Assembly (NCBI GenBank): GCA_024643785.1
Contig: JAHEMI010000013.1
Span: 1-33,484 of the forward strand
Reading direction: 5' to 3'
DNA from: Burkholderiaceae bacterium
Lineage (GTDB): Bacteria; Pseudomonadota; Gammaproteobacteria; Burkholderiales; Burkholderiaceae_E
Length of the DNA stretch: 33,484 nucleotides
The notes below the pieces were generated by a model. The model did not search any database, was not told where the DNA came from, and was given only the letters and a program-made list of their open reading frames with translations. Of this stretch, positions 25,849-33,484 are shown one piece after another. Each line of letters begins with the position of its first letter. Position 1 is the first letter of the stretch. The position numbers and the translations under genes are program-made.

Positions 25849-27441
25849 ATGAACCAGCTATCGAGCGCGGACCACCGCGCCAGTCCGCCGCGCATCGAGA
25901 TCCCCGACAGCTACAACGCCGCGGTCGACCTGATCGGGCGCAATCTTGCCGCCGGCCGGGCCGACAAGGTCGCCTTCGTCGACGACGCCGGCAGTTGCAC
26001 CTACGGCGAACTGGCGCGCCGCGTCGACCGCTTCGCCAGTGGCCTTGCGACGCTGGGCCTGCGTCGCGAAGAGCGCGTGATGATCTGCATGCACGACTCG
26101 ATCGACTGGCCGGTCGCGTTCCTGGGAGCGATCAAGGCCGGGATCGTACCGGTGGCGGCAAACACGCTGCTGATGGCCAAGGACTACGAGTTCATGGTGC
26201 GCGACTCGCGCGCCCGGGCGGTGATCGTCTCCAATCCGCTGCTGGCCCATTTCGCCGGGCTGGTCGACACCGTGCCGACGCTCGAGCATCTCGTGGTTGC
26301 CGGAGTCGCTGCTGGCGAAAGCGGCGGCCGGATGCGTTTCGAGGACCTGCTCGCCGCCGGGCGCGAGCCGTTCGAGGGGCCGGACACCTCGCCCGACGAG
26401 CCGTGCTTCTGGCTCTACTCTTCCGGATCGACCGGGACTCCCAAGGGCACTGTCCACATCCATTCGAGCATGATCCAGACCGCCGAGCTTTATGCCCGGC
26501 CGGTGCTCGGGATCAAGGAATCGGACCGGGTGTTCTCGGCCGCCAAGCTGTTCTTCGCCTACGGACTGGGCAACGGGCTGAGTTTCCCGATGGCGGCCGG
26601 CGCCACCGCGGTGCTGATGGCCGAACGCCCGACGCCGGCGGCCGTGTTTGCCCGGCTCACCGGCACGCAGCGCCCGACGATCTTCTACGGCGTGCCGACG
26701 CTGTTTGCGGCGATGCTGGCAGACCCGGCGTTTCCCGAGCGCAACGCGCTGCCACTGCGGGTGGCGACTTCAGCCGGCGAGGCATTGCCCGCCCAGATCG
26801 GCGAGCGCTGGCGCGAGCGCACCGGCGTCGATATCCTCGACGGCATCGGCTCCACCGAGATGCTGCACATCTTCCTGTCCAACCGGCCGGGCGAAGTGCG
26901 CTACGGAACGACCGGCATGGCGGTCCCGGGTTACGAGCTCAAGCTGCTTGGCGACAACGGCGATCCGGTGGCCGACGGCGAGGTCGGCGACCTGTTCGTG
27001 AAGGGCCCGAGCGCGGCCTCGGGCTACTGGAACCAGCGCGAGAAGAGCCGCGCTGTCTTCCGCGGCGAGTGGACCCACAGCGGCGACAAGTACGTCCGCA
27101 GTGCCGACGGCTACTACACCTATTCCGGCCGCTCGGACGACATGCTCAAGGTGAGCGGGCAGTACGTTTCGCCCTTCGAGGTCGAGTCGGCGCTGGCGAC
27201 CCACCCCAAGGTGCTCGAGGCCGCCGTGGTCGGTTCTCCCGACGCCGAAAAGCTGATCAAGCCGCGGGCCTTCGTGGTCCTCAAGAACCCTGGCGATGCC
27301 AGCGAGCAACTGGCCGATGAGTTGCGCGCCCACGTGCGCGGCCAGCTCGCCGCGCACAAGTATCCGCGCTGGATCGAATTCACCGCGGAACTGCCGAAGA
27401 CGGCGACCGGGAAGATCCAGCGCTTCAGGCTGCGCGGCTGA
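25849..27441 (+). CDS. bclA: benzoate-CoA ligase
   Basis: A 530-residue adenylate-forming enzyme that activates benzoate to benzoyl-CoA with ATP and CoA. The AMP-binding motif LYSSGSTGTPKGT spans residues 189-201. FAYGLGNGLSFPM and LDGIGSTEMLHIF are typical of benzoate-CoA ligases, and SGRSDDMLKVSGQYVSPFEVE marks the hinge. The catalytic lysine is Lys522 in TATGKIQRF. A strong AGGAGGAG site precedes the ATG. It is the last box gene here, and its 3' end overlaps the convergent ATP-grasp gene by 17 bases. 2-Aminobenzoate- or hydroxybenzoate-CoA ligase activity is less likely in this context. Confidence 0.94.
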   Translation: MNQLSSADHRASPPRIEIPDSYNAAVDLIGRNLAAGRADKVAFVDDAGSCTYGELARRVDRFASGLATLGLRREERVMICMHDSIDWPVAFLGAIKAGIVPVAANTLLMAKDYEFMVRDSRARAVIVSNPLLAHFAGLVDTVPTLEHLVVAGVAAGESGGRMRFEDLLAAGREPFEGPDTSPDEPCFWLYSSGSTGTPKGTVHIHSSMIQTAELYARPVLGIKESDRVFSAAKLFFAYGLGNGLSFPMAAGATAVLMAERPTPAAVFARLTGTQRPTIFYGVPTLFAAMLADPAFPERNALPLRVATSAGEALPAQIGERWRERTGVDILDGIGSTEMLHIFLSNRPGEVRYGTTGMAVPGYELKLLGDNGDPVADGEVGDLFVKGPSAASGYWNQREKSRAVFRGEWTHSGDKYVRSADGYYTYSGRSDDMLKVSGQYVSPFEVESALATHPKVLEAAVVGSPDAEKLIKPRAFVVLKNPGDASEQLADELRAHVRGQLAAHKYPRWIEFTAELPKTATGKIQRFRLRG

Positions 27442-28768
27442 GTCCAGCGGCAGCGGCGCCGGCAATCTCGGGCGCCCGGTCGGCGACCACTACCACCGGC
27501 GCCAGGCCGCCACCGGGGGTGCGGAAATTGGTGGTCTGGCCGCGGTAGAGGCGCGCCGCCAGCAGCAGGGTCTCGCCGCCAAAGGCGTACGCGCGCAGGT
27601 CGAACTTCAGGCTCACAGTCTCTTCGCCAAGCGCCACCAGGCGCTGCGTCGGCGCGACGAAGTCCTGGGCCACATAGTTGCCGGCGACGATTTCGGCCCA
27701 GACGCGGCTGGTCAGCTTGTCGCCGCGGTACACGGCCTTGCTGCCGTAGCCGGCCGCCGGCTTGAAGAAGAGCCTGGAGCGTTCGGACCAGAGGCGGACG
27801 GCGTTGTCCGGGCTCACCAGCTGGGTATGGGCGATGCCGTCGTGGAGCAGGGCCTGGGTGGCAGCATCCACCCCGATCGATTCCATCAGCTGGGCATCGC
27901 CGAGGGACACCAGGTTGCGTTTGTTGGCATGGATCGCGTGGGCCCGCGGGTCGGGCGTCAGGACTACGGCGCCGGCGAGGTAGGCGGCGCGCAGCGCGGC
28001 GTGTGCCGGGTCCTCGAGGTAGAAATCGGTCAGGCGGTTGTAGACCAGGTCGATGCGCTGGCTGCCATCCCAGAGGGCGCCGTCGCGCCACTCGAGCGCG
28101 CTGGCTGTGGCAATTCCAGCGCCTATCCCCTGGCGCCGGAACAGCCGCTCGAAGAGCCGGAACTCGGGGTAGAGATACTGCTGCCGGGGATCATCGTCGA
28201 CGATGGCGACGTGGCGCAATCGTGCGCCACCCCGCTGGCTGCGCCACTCGCTCTGGAAGGTGTCGAACACCGCGCCCTCAAGAATCTCCCGGGTCGGGTC
28301 TGGCAGCTGCCTTGCGCCACTCCGCCCGGGGATGGTGCGGTGGGCGCTGGCGAGGGCTGCGCTCAACAGCATCCCGCCGGGATTGGTGTTGACCTCGATC
28401 AGGCGCGGACCTGACGGGCCGAGATGGAAATCGCAGCTGATGATTCCGCCACGCGGGCCGAAGTCCCGGTGCGCGATCGCCGGGGCGTTGGCCAGCACGA
28501 TGCGGCGATATGCGTCGCGCCCGCTGACGTTTTCGAGCGCCGCGACCAAGGCAGCGATGGCCTTGTGATCGCTATCCGAGATGAACACCGGCACCGCGGC
28601 AAGCAGGTGCGGCCGGGTGGCGGCCAACTGCTCCCCCAGGCCGGCCCCTGGGCCAGCGCCAGCGAGCGCCCGGAGCAATCGCCTGCGATCCAGAGTCGCG
28701 CCTGCGCGCGACGCGTTGAGGCGTGTTGCGAGCCCGTGCGCCGGGCCGGTATCAGGCGAACAGGCCAT
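27425..28768 (-). CDS. putative circularly permuted ATP-grasp family protein, function unknown
   Basis: About 447 residues with ATP-grasp features in an unusual order. A metal-binding EVNTNPGG motif comes early (residues 125-132). A lysine and glycine-rich loop, KPAAGYGSKAVYRG, comes late (336-349), followed by VAQDFV, SLKFDLRAY and TNFRTPGGGLAP. This order suggests a circularly permuted ATP-grasp like the glutathionylspermidine-synthase-related group, which forms peptide or amide bonds. The substrate is unknown. ATG 28768 is chosen; TTG 28810 would add 14 unremarkable residues. An ArsR-type repressor gene lies directly upstream on the same strand, with a shared operator-like element between them. 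Confidence 0.62.
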   Translation of the reverse strand: MACSPDTGPAHGLATRLNASRAGATLDRRRLLRALAGAGPGAGLGEQLAATRPHLLAAVPVFISDSDHKAIAALVAALENVSGRDAYRRIVLANAPAIAHRDFGPRGGIISCDFHLGPSGPRLIEVNTNPGGMLLSAALASAHRTIPGRSGARQLPDPTREILEGAVFDTFQSEWRSQRGGARLRHVAIVDDDPRQQYLYPEFRLFERLFRRQGIGAGIATASALEWRDGALWDGSQRIDLVYNRLTDFYLEDPAHAALRAAYLAGAVVLTPDPRAHAIHANKRNLVSLGDAQLMESIGVDAATQALLHDGIAHTQLVSPDNAVRLWSERSRLFFKPAAGYGSKAVYRGDKLTSRVWAEIVAGNYVAQDFVAPTQRLVALGEETVSLKFDLRAYAFGGETLLLAARLYRGQTTNFRTPGGGLAPVVVVADRAPEIAGAAAAGLSRAA

Positions 28769-28841
28769 AGACCAGTCCGGCAATGACTGCGCCCGCGTTC
28801 CGGACAACAAGGGGAGGCGCAGGCCTGGCAGATAAGAAATT

Positions 28842-28870
28842 CATATGACTATATTTCTAAAAAAATAGTT
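28842..28870. promoter_or_regulatory. AT-rich operator-like element upstream of the ATP-grasp gene
   Basis: On the minus strand AACTAT, five bases, TAGAAA, seven bases, ATATG. The first two blocks have the same order and spacing as in the element at 29220-29246 before the arsR gene. It also contains an inverted ACTAT/ATAGT pair. It stands out as AT-rich in GC-rich DNA and is a likely binding site for the ArsR-type repressor. Confidence 0.5.
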
Positions 28871-28887
28871 GTTTACGGTCAAAAAAA

Positions 28888-29214
28888 TCAGGAGCTGGTG
28901 CAGGGAGCGCAGCCCTCGTTGCGGCAGCACTCGGCCATGAGGTAGGAACTGACCTGGTCGATCTGGTCGTAGCGGGTGGTACAGATAAGCTCCCGGCCGC
29001 GCCGCTCCTGGGCAATGAGACCAGCCGCGACGAGGGTCGAGAGGTGGTGGGTGTGGGTCGATGCCGGCATCCCGAGCTCGCGCTGGAGATCGGAGACATT
29101 CATGCCAGCGCGGCCAGCACGAACCAATGCCTTGTACATGCGCAGACGCGCGATGCTCCCCAGCGCGGCGAGCATGCGTGCGACGGTTTCCTCATCCAAT
29201 TTCGGCGTGACCAT
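28888..29214 (-). CDS. ArsR/SmtB-family transcriptional regulator
   Basis: A 108-residue winged-helix repressor. The ARLRMYKALV helix, the recognition segment PASTHTHHLSTLVAAGLI and the wing QERRGRELICTT are typical. The classical ArsR metal motif ELCVCDL is replaced by MNVSDLQREL, so that arsenic site is absent. The C-terminus instead carries Cys96-Cys97, Cys102 and Cys105, a cluster that recalls ArsR proteins sensing As(III) or other thiophilic ligands through C-terminal vicinal cysteines. It precedes the ATP-grasp gene and is divergent from upp. Its promoter overlaps an operator-like repeat, suggesting autoregulation. Confidence 0.88.
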   Translation of the reverse strand: MVTPKLDEETVARMLAALGSIARLRMYKALVRAGRAGMNVSDLQRELGMPASTHTHHLSTLVAAGLIAQERRGRELICTTRYDQIDQVSSYLMAECCRNEGCAPCTSS

Positions 29215-29219
29215 ATCTC

Positions 29220-29246
29220 AACTATACAACTAGAAAATTGGATATG
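29220..29246. promoter_or_regulatory. AT-rich operator-like element at the arsR start
   Basis: AACTAT (29220-29225), five bases, TAGAAA (29231-29236), five bases, ATATG (29242-29246). The same blocks occur before the ATP-grasp gene at 28842-28870. In addition CATATC (29212-29217) and GATATG (29241-29246) form an inverted repeat spanning the arsR start codon. It covers the arsR promoter. Confidence 0.5.
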
Positions 29247-29250
29247 TCAA
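29221..29250 (-). promoter_or_regulatory. sigma-70 promoter for the arsR gene
   Basis: The minus strand reads TTGACA (29250-29245), an 18-base spacer and TATAGT (29226-29221). This is a near-consensus promoter. The -10 box ends seven bases before the ATG at 29214, so transcription would begin at or beside the start codon. Confidence 0.65.
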
Positions 29251-29324
29251 GCGGCAAGCGTCGCCACGTGATGGGCGGCAGGCAATATGAACCATGATGG
29301 CACCATTTCTTAAGCAAGTTCCGG

Positions 29325-29336
29325 CGTCAATTGACG
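29325..29336. repeat. perfect 12-base palindrome upstream of upp
   Basis: CGTCAATTGACG is a perfect palindrome about 54 bases upstream of a candidate upp -10 box (TACAAT, 29390-29395). It may be an operator for a dimeric regulator; no known motif is recognised. Confidence 0.35.
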
Positions 29337-29389
29337 GCGCGACGGCGGTGGCTGGTTTGGCCACCGGTTCCGGTCGCGGGTAAGTGCCT

Positions 29390-29395
29390 TACAAT
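29390..29395 (+). promoter_or_regulatory. candidate -10 box for upp
   Basis: TACAAT matches the -10 consensus in five of six bases, 91 bases upstream of the upp ATG. No good -35 box is visible. Confidence 0.3.
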
Positions 29396-29486
29396 CTTTG
29401 CCGTAACGCCCATCGTGGCGAGTCGTGCCGCAGACCTCGCTGGCTCTGGACACGCATTTGACCCCGCGTCGCAAGGACAAGACTTA

Positions 29487-30143
29487 ATGCGCAAGGATCC
29501 CCGTTTCCCGAACCTCTTCATCCTCGAACACCCGCTGGTCCAGCACAAGCTCTCGCACATGCGCGACCTGACGACCTCGACGCGGACCTTCCGCGAGTTG
29601 CTCAAGGAATTGACGCTGCTGATGGGCTACGAGATCACCCGCGACTTGCCGATGACTACCCTTGCAATCGAGACTCCACTCGAGCCGATGGACGCGCCGG
29701 TGATCGCCGGCAAGAAGGTGGCGGTGGTGCCGGTTTTGCGTGCCGGGCTGGGGATGGCCGATGGCCTTACCGAACTGATTCCGTCGGCGCGCCAGGGCCA
29801 CATCGGCCTGTACCGTGGTGACGATGCCCGGCCAGTCGAATACTACGTGCGCCTGCCCGAGATCGACGGCCGCCTGTTCATCGTCTGCGACCCGATGCTC
29901 GCCACCGGCTATTCCGCGGTCTACGCGGTGCAGACGCTGCTCGATCGCGGCGTACCAAAGGACATGATCCGCTTCCTCGCGCTGGTGGCTGCTCCCGAAG
30001 GCGTCGCGGTGTTCCAGGAGCATCACCCCGAGGTGCCGGTCTACGTTGCGGCACTCGACCGTTGCCTCAACGAGGTCTCCTACATCCTGCCCGGGCTCGG
30101 CGACGCCGGCGACCGGATCTTCGGCACCAAGCACGGCAACTAG
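29487..30143 (+). CDS. upp: uracil phosphoribosyltransferase
   Basis: A 218-residue Upp, which salvages uracil with PRPP to make UMP. Seen are the N-terminal [13 protein letters not shown], the [14 protein letters not shown] segment, the PRPP-binding [11 protein letters not shown] and the uracil-binding C-terminus [16 protein letters not shown]. The PRPP loop has Tyr where E. coli has a second Gly, a variation I believe occurs in other homologues. ATG 29487 with AAGGA about ten bases upstream is chosen; the longer frame back to 29331 is not conserved. It converges on the RHS gene with a 14-base gap. Confidence 0.95.
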   Translation: MRKDPRFPNLFILEHPLVQHKLSHMRDLTTSTRTFRELLKELTLLMGYEITRDLPMTTLAIETPLEPMDAPVIAGKKVAVVPVLRAGLGMADGLTELIPSARQGHIGLYRGDDARPVEYYVRLPEIDGRLFIVCDPMLATGYSAVYAVQTLLDRGVPKDMIRFLALVAAPEGVAVFQEHHPEVPVYVAALDRCLNEVSYILPGLGDAGDRIFGTKHGN

Positions 30144-30157
30144 TTGCGCGGTCGATC

Positions 30158-33100
30158 TCACGGCGCGAGCACCAATCCGTAGGCTGACGCCAACCACGAG
30201 CGATAGGCTGCGAGATCTACGCTGCCCTCGACGTGGGCGTCGGGATCGGGTTCGCTGATGACGAATGCCGAACTCGTTGCGGTGTCGAGTCCGGCGATCG
30301 GCGCGTCGCGCTGGAAGGGCGCTGGCCAGGGCGCGTCGGCGGCATTGGGGTAGCGCACCGCGCGGTCCTGGTCGCTTCCCCAGGCAATGTAGGGCAGGGC
30401 GTAGACCTCGTTGTGCAGTACCGGGTTGGTGACCTTGCGCTGCTCCGGCGGCAGCGTCGCCATCGTGACTCCGGCGCGCCGTGCCTGCTCGAGCATCCAG
30501 TTGAGCGCGATGTCGGAGAGATCGCCGCCATCGCACCCGCTCGCGCAGGCATAGCCGCCGCCGACGTCGGAGTGGGCGCCGACAAAACCCAGTTCGACCC
30601 TGGTCGGCGTCGCTCCGATCGCCGCAAAGTCGGGCTCGATCGACTCGAGCGGGAACAGCGTGCGGTGTTCGTTGAGCGCAACCGCCTGTGACGCGTAGGC
30701 CACGGCCGCCGGTATTCCCAGTTCGAAGCTCTCCGCAGCGATGCTGAGCACGGTGTCGAACAGTCCCATGAAGCGCAGTTCGACGTCGACGCAACGGCCC
30801 TTGAGCAGCCGCAGGTAGTAGCCCTCGCGCTCCCGGGCCGCGACCTGGTTGGCGAAGCTGCGCGCAGCCGCGGCGCCGCGCGAGAAACCCACCATGTCGA
30901 TGGTGGCGCTGATGGGGGCGGTTGATGCCCCGGTGAGCGAGCTGGCCCGGGCCACCGTCGCCAGCAGGTAGTCATCGAGCCGCTTGAGCTGGCGCGCGAC
31001 CACCAGCGAGAGTGTGTATGCGAGCGCCGAATCGCCGGGAGCCCACCAGCCTGAGCCCGGACCCGGTTCGTAGAATGGCCTGGTCGCGCCGCTGATGCCG
31101 CTGGCGTTGTCGCGGTAGTAGTTCGCCAGCCACGAGACATTGGTCCGCGAAGCAGGGGTATTGCCGGTACCGTCGAAGGCGAACAGGATCAGCCCCAGGG
31201 GATCGATCCCGGAGCGCGGATTCGATTCGGCGTAGGCGTAGGCGTTGGCACCGGCCAGCGGGCCGAGCGGATCGGGGCTGAGGTAACGCCCCGAGCGCGG
31301 GTTGTAGTAGCGATGCAGGTTGTAGTGCAAGCCGGTGGCCGCATCGCGGTACTGGCCGGCGAAGGCCAGCGGCTGGCGGTAACTGCGCGGCCCGCCGCGC
31401 TCCTGCCCGTCCGGCGCCCGCGCCCGGTCACCGAGCTCGGGTGCGCCGAACGCCGGTACAGTGCGGCGCCAGACCGCCCGGCCGGAATGGTCGGTGGCGA
31501 GTTCCGGCGCTCTCAGGTGATTGCTGTGCAGGAATGTGACGGTGGTGCGCGGCGCTGAGCGGCCGGTGCCTCGTTCCTGCGGCCAGCTCAGGTCGATGGT
31601 TGCGATCGGTACCCCGGCAAGATGGAAATAGTGACGCAGCACCCGGCCGTCGCCATCGAGCTCGGCCGATACCAGGCCATCGTGATACAGGAAGTGGGTG
31701 GGCGCTGCTGCTCCGTTCCAGGCGCTGATGCGCTCGCCACGGGCGTTGTATTCGTAGCGTGCGATCGGTTCGGAGTCATCTCCGGCTAGCGCCGAACGTA
31801 CTTCGATCAAGCTGCCCTCGGCGCTCCAGCGAAAGCGGCGCAGGCCATCGCCAATCAGCCGTCCGGCAGCGTCGAATCGTTCCGGACCAGAGGGCATGGT
31901 CAATGGGGTGAGCGCCGGTGACTGGCTCGCGATCCGGTTGCCCTCGGCGTCGTACGCGAAGCGGGTGATGCCGTTGGCGCTGCGCGCTGAGATCAGGCGC
32001 GCGAGCGGGTCGTAGCGGTGCTCGCTGAACGCCCCGTTGCGGCTTTCGGCGGCAACGTTGCCGACCGGGTCGTATCGCAGTCCCAGCGACAGCAATTCGC
32101 CGCCGCCCGGTTCCCGGTAGGACATGCCGAGCAGCCGTCCGCTGGCTGAACGGGTTGCCCGATAGCGCACCCCGTTGCCGTAGGTCCAGGACCTCGCGCC
32201 CAGATGGTCGGACTCGATGTCGCTGACGATGGCGACCGCCTCCGCTCCCGGGAAGGCAAGCCATTCGAGCGCGACGATCCGGCCCGTTGGGTTGGCGCGT
32301 GCCCGCAGGACACTGCCGTCGGCCAGGGTGCGGGCAGCGAGCTGGCCGTCGCCGCGATACTCGAACGATTCGCTGACCGTGAACGGGCGCTCGCCGTGGA
32401 ATCGGCGTTCGTTCATGACCAGCCGCGATTGCCCATCGAAGCGGCGTACTTCACCTTGCGCGTCGCTGTCGATCGCGACCAGCCGGGCGCCGCGGTAGCG
32501 CAGCGCTACCCGCCGCCGCGCCTGTCCGGGAGTGGCGCTCTGGCGCTCGACCAGGCGGCTGTCTTCATCGTAGCGATAGCTGCGCACCGAGCCGTCGGCG
32601 TCGCGGCGCTCGACCAGCCGATCGGCCGGGTCGTAGCGCAGGCTGCTGGTGCCGGCATCGGGATGCGTGCTCGCGACGATCCGCCCGAAGTCGTCACGCA
32701 CCGTGGCGTAGGTCCGGCCGCCGGCAGTGGTCAGGGTTGCGATTGCGCCCAGTTCGTCGTGGGTGAGCGATTGTGTGGCGGCGAAAGCGGTGTTGGCGGC
32801 CGCGGTGCTGGTGCGCGGCTGCAGTTGATCGTCGTAGTCGAGTGCCGCGAGGATTCCGGCGGGATCACGGATCGTGGCGAGCAGGCCGCGACGATCGTAG
32901 CCCAGTGCGGTCACCGCGCCATCGGCGGCCCGGTGAGTCGTTACCCGGCCCAACGCATCGCGCGCCAGTCGTTCGGTAGCGACGCCATCGCGGGTGGCGC
33001 TGGTCGTCGCGATGACCCTGCCGCTGGCGTCGTGTTCGAAGCCGAGCAGCGCCAGGTCGCTGTCTGCGACCAGACGCAGGCGTCCCGCCGGGTCGTGGAC

Positions 33101-33484
33101 CAGCAGGCGCTCGGGCTTGCCATTGCGCTGCAGTTCACCGAGGTTGCCGAAGGAGTCGTAGTCGAGCGTGGCGAGTTCCGGGCCGCGCCGCAGCGAGCGC
33201 AGTCTGCCTGCAGCGGTCCACGACAAATCGAGCGCCAGATCGTCGTCGGGCGCCAGCCGCGCGATCCTTCCGGCCGGGTCGTAGCTGATTTCGGTCACCC
33301 GCCCGCCGGCCGAGGTGATGCGCGTCAGGCGACCCGATCGGTCGTAGGCATAGCGCACCGTATCGCGCGGGCCGGGCAGCGCTCCGTCGACCGCGACGAG
33401 GCGCTGGTCGTGGTCGTAGGACAGTGCGATCCTGCGGCTCAGCGCAGTTGCCGGGCGCCCCGGCGCAAAGCCGCTCTCGCGCAG
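30158..33484 (-). CDS. RHS-repeat protein with C-terminal DUF2235/Tle1-like phospholipase domain (partial)
   Basis: At least 1108 residues; the frame stays open to the right edge, so the start is missing. The visible N-terminal two-thirds consist of YD/RHS repeats (RYAYDRSGRLTRI, SYDPAGRIARL and many variants) that form a shell. The conserved RHS core (YYNPRSGRYLSPDPLGP) ends with DPLGL at 31190-31204, the usual boundary before a toxin domain. The last ~343 residues resemble DUF2235/Tle1 lipases: FDGTGN, the nucleophile motif GFSRGAA (around 30870-30890) and HSDVGGGY (30551-30574). It is probably a polymorphic toxin, perhaps delivered by a type VI system, that attacks membrane lipids. No immunity gene follows it. 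Confidence 0.88.
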   Translation of the reverse strand: MRESGFAPGRPATALSRRIALSYDHDQRLVAVDGALPGPRDTVRYAYDRSGRLTRITSAGGRVTEISYDPAGRIARLAPDDDLALDLSWTAAGRLRSLRRGPELATLDYDSFGNLGELQRNGKPERLLVHDPAGRLRLVADSDLALLGFEHDASGRVIATTSATRDGVATERLARDALGRVTTHRAADGAVTALGYDRRGLLATIRDPAGILAALDYDDQLQPRTSTAAANTAFAATQSLTHDELGAIATLTTAGGRTYATVRDDFGRIVASTHPDAGTSSLRYDPADRLVERRDADGSVRSYRYDEDSRLVERQSATPGQARRRVALRYRGARLVAIDSDAQGEVRRFDGQSRLVMNERRFHGERPFTVSESFEYRGDGQLAARTLADGSVLRARANPTGRIVALEWLAFPGAEAVAIVSDIESDHLGARSWTYGNGVRYRATRSASGRLLGMSYREPGGGELLSLGLRYDPVGNVAAESRNGAFSEHRYDPLARLISARSANGITRFAYDAEGNRIASQSPALTPLTMPSGPERFDAAGRLIGDGLRRFRWSAEGSLIEVRSALAGDDSEPIARYEYNARGERISAWNGAAAPTHFLYHDGLVSAELDGDGRVLRHYFHLAGVPIATIDLSWPQERGTGRSAPRTTVTFLHSNHLRAPELATDHSGRAVWRRTVPAFGAPELGDRARAPDGQERGGPRSYRQPLAFAGQYRDAATGLHYNLHRYYNPRSGRYLSPDPLGPLAGANAYAYAESNPRSGIDPLGLILFAFDGTGNTPASRTNVSWLANYYRDNASGISGATRPFYEPGPGSGWWAPGDSALAYTLSLVVARQLKRLDDYLLATVARASSLTGASTAPISATIDMVGFSRGAAAARSFANQVAAREREGYYLRLLKGRCVDVELRFMGLFDTVLSIAAESFELGIPAAVAYASQAVALNEHRTLFPLESIEPDFAAIGATPTRVELGFVGAHSDVGGGYACASGCDGGDLSDIALNWMLEQARRAGVTMATLPPEQRKVTNPVLHNEVYALPYIAWGSDQDRAVRYPNAADAPWPAPFQRDAPIAGLDTATSSAFVISEPDPDAHVEGSVDLAAYRSWLASAYGLVLAP

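Overview
This is a GC-rich, densely coding chromosomal window. It most resembles a betaproteobacterium, probably of the Rhodocyclales or a nearby lineage (Azoarcus, Thauera, Sterolibacterium type). The inference rests on a DUF1631 protein, the gene order tkt-gap-pgk-pyk-fba followed by purC-purE-purK-sua5, and a box-type aerobic benzoyl-CoA pathway with a BoxR regulator and a branched-chain-amino-acid-type ABC transporter. I saw no tRNA, rRNA, CRISPR array, insertion sequence or obvious pseudogene. The window cuts a gene at each end.

Layout. Positions 1-3219 hold the tail of an unidentified gene, a DUF1631 protein and an orphan barstar-like protein. At 3216-4451, on the minus strand, lies a fused S-adenosylmethionine decarboxylase and aminopropyltransferase, which could make spermidine in one polypeptide. 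From 4709 to 11577 a tight plus-strand block encodes transketolase, GAPDH, phosphoglycerate kinase, pyruvate kinase and class II fructose-bisphosphate aldolase, so most of lower glycolysis/gluconeogenesis. It continues from 11688 to 15370 into purine synthesis (PurC, PurE, PurK) and Sua5, which acts in tRNA t6A synthesis.

The region 15419-27441 is an aerobic benzoate module. Minus-strand genes encode two ABC ATPases, two permeases, a periplasmic binding protein and an alpha/beta hydrolase. The regulator boxR is divergent from these. A small MioC-type flavodoxin is then divergent from boxC-boxB-bclA. Benzoate would be imported, activated by BclA, epoxidised by BoxB and ring-opened by BoxC. The usual BoxB reductase gene boxA and the semialdehyde dehydrogenase gene are not in this window. 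Both divergent intergenic regions carry a near-identical 15-base element (14 of 15 bases the same), a strong candidate BoxR operator that ties the hydrolase and the flavodoxin to the regulon.

From 27425 to 29214, on the minus strand, an ArsR-type repressor with a C-terminal Cys-Cys tail precedes an unusual, apparently circularly permuted ATP-grasp enzyme. Similar AT-rich elements lie upstream of both genes, suggesting a small autoregulated unit of unknown function. Downstream are upp (uracil phosphoribosyltransferase) and, running off the right edge, a large RHS-repeat protein. Its C-terminal domain looks like a DUF2235/Tle1-type phospholipase, so it is probably a polymorphic toxin. No immunity gene follows it.
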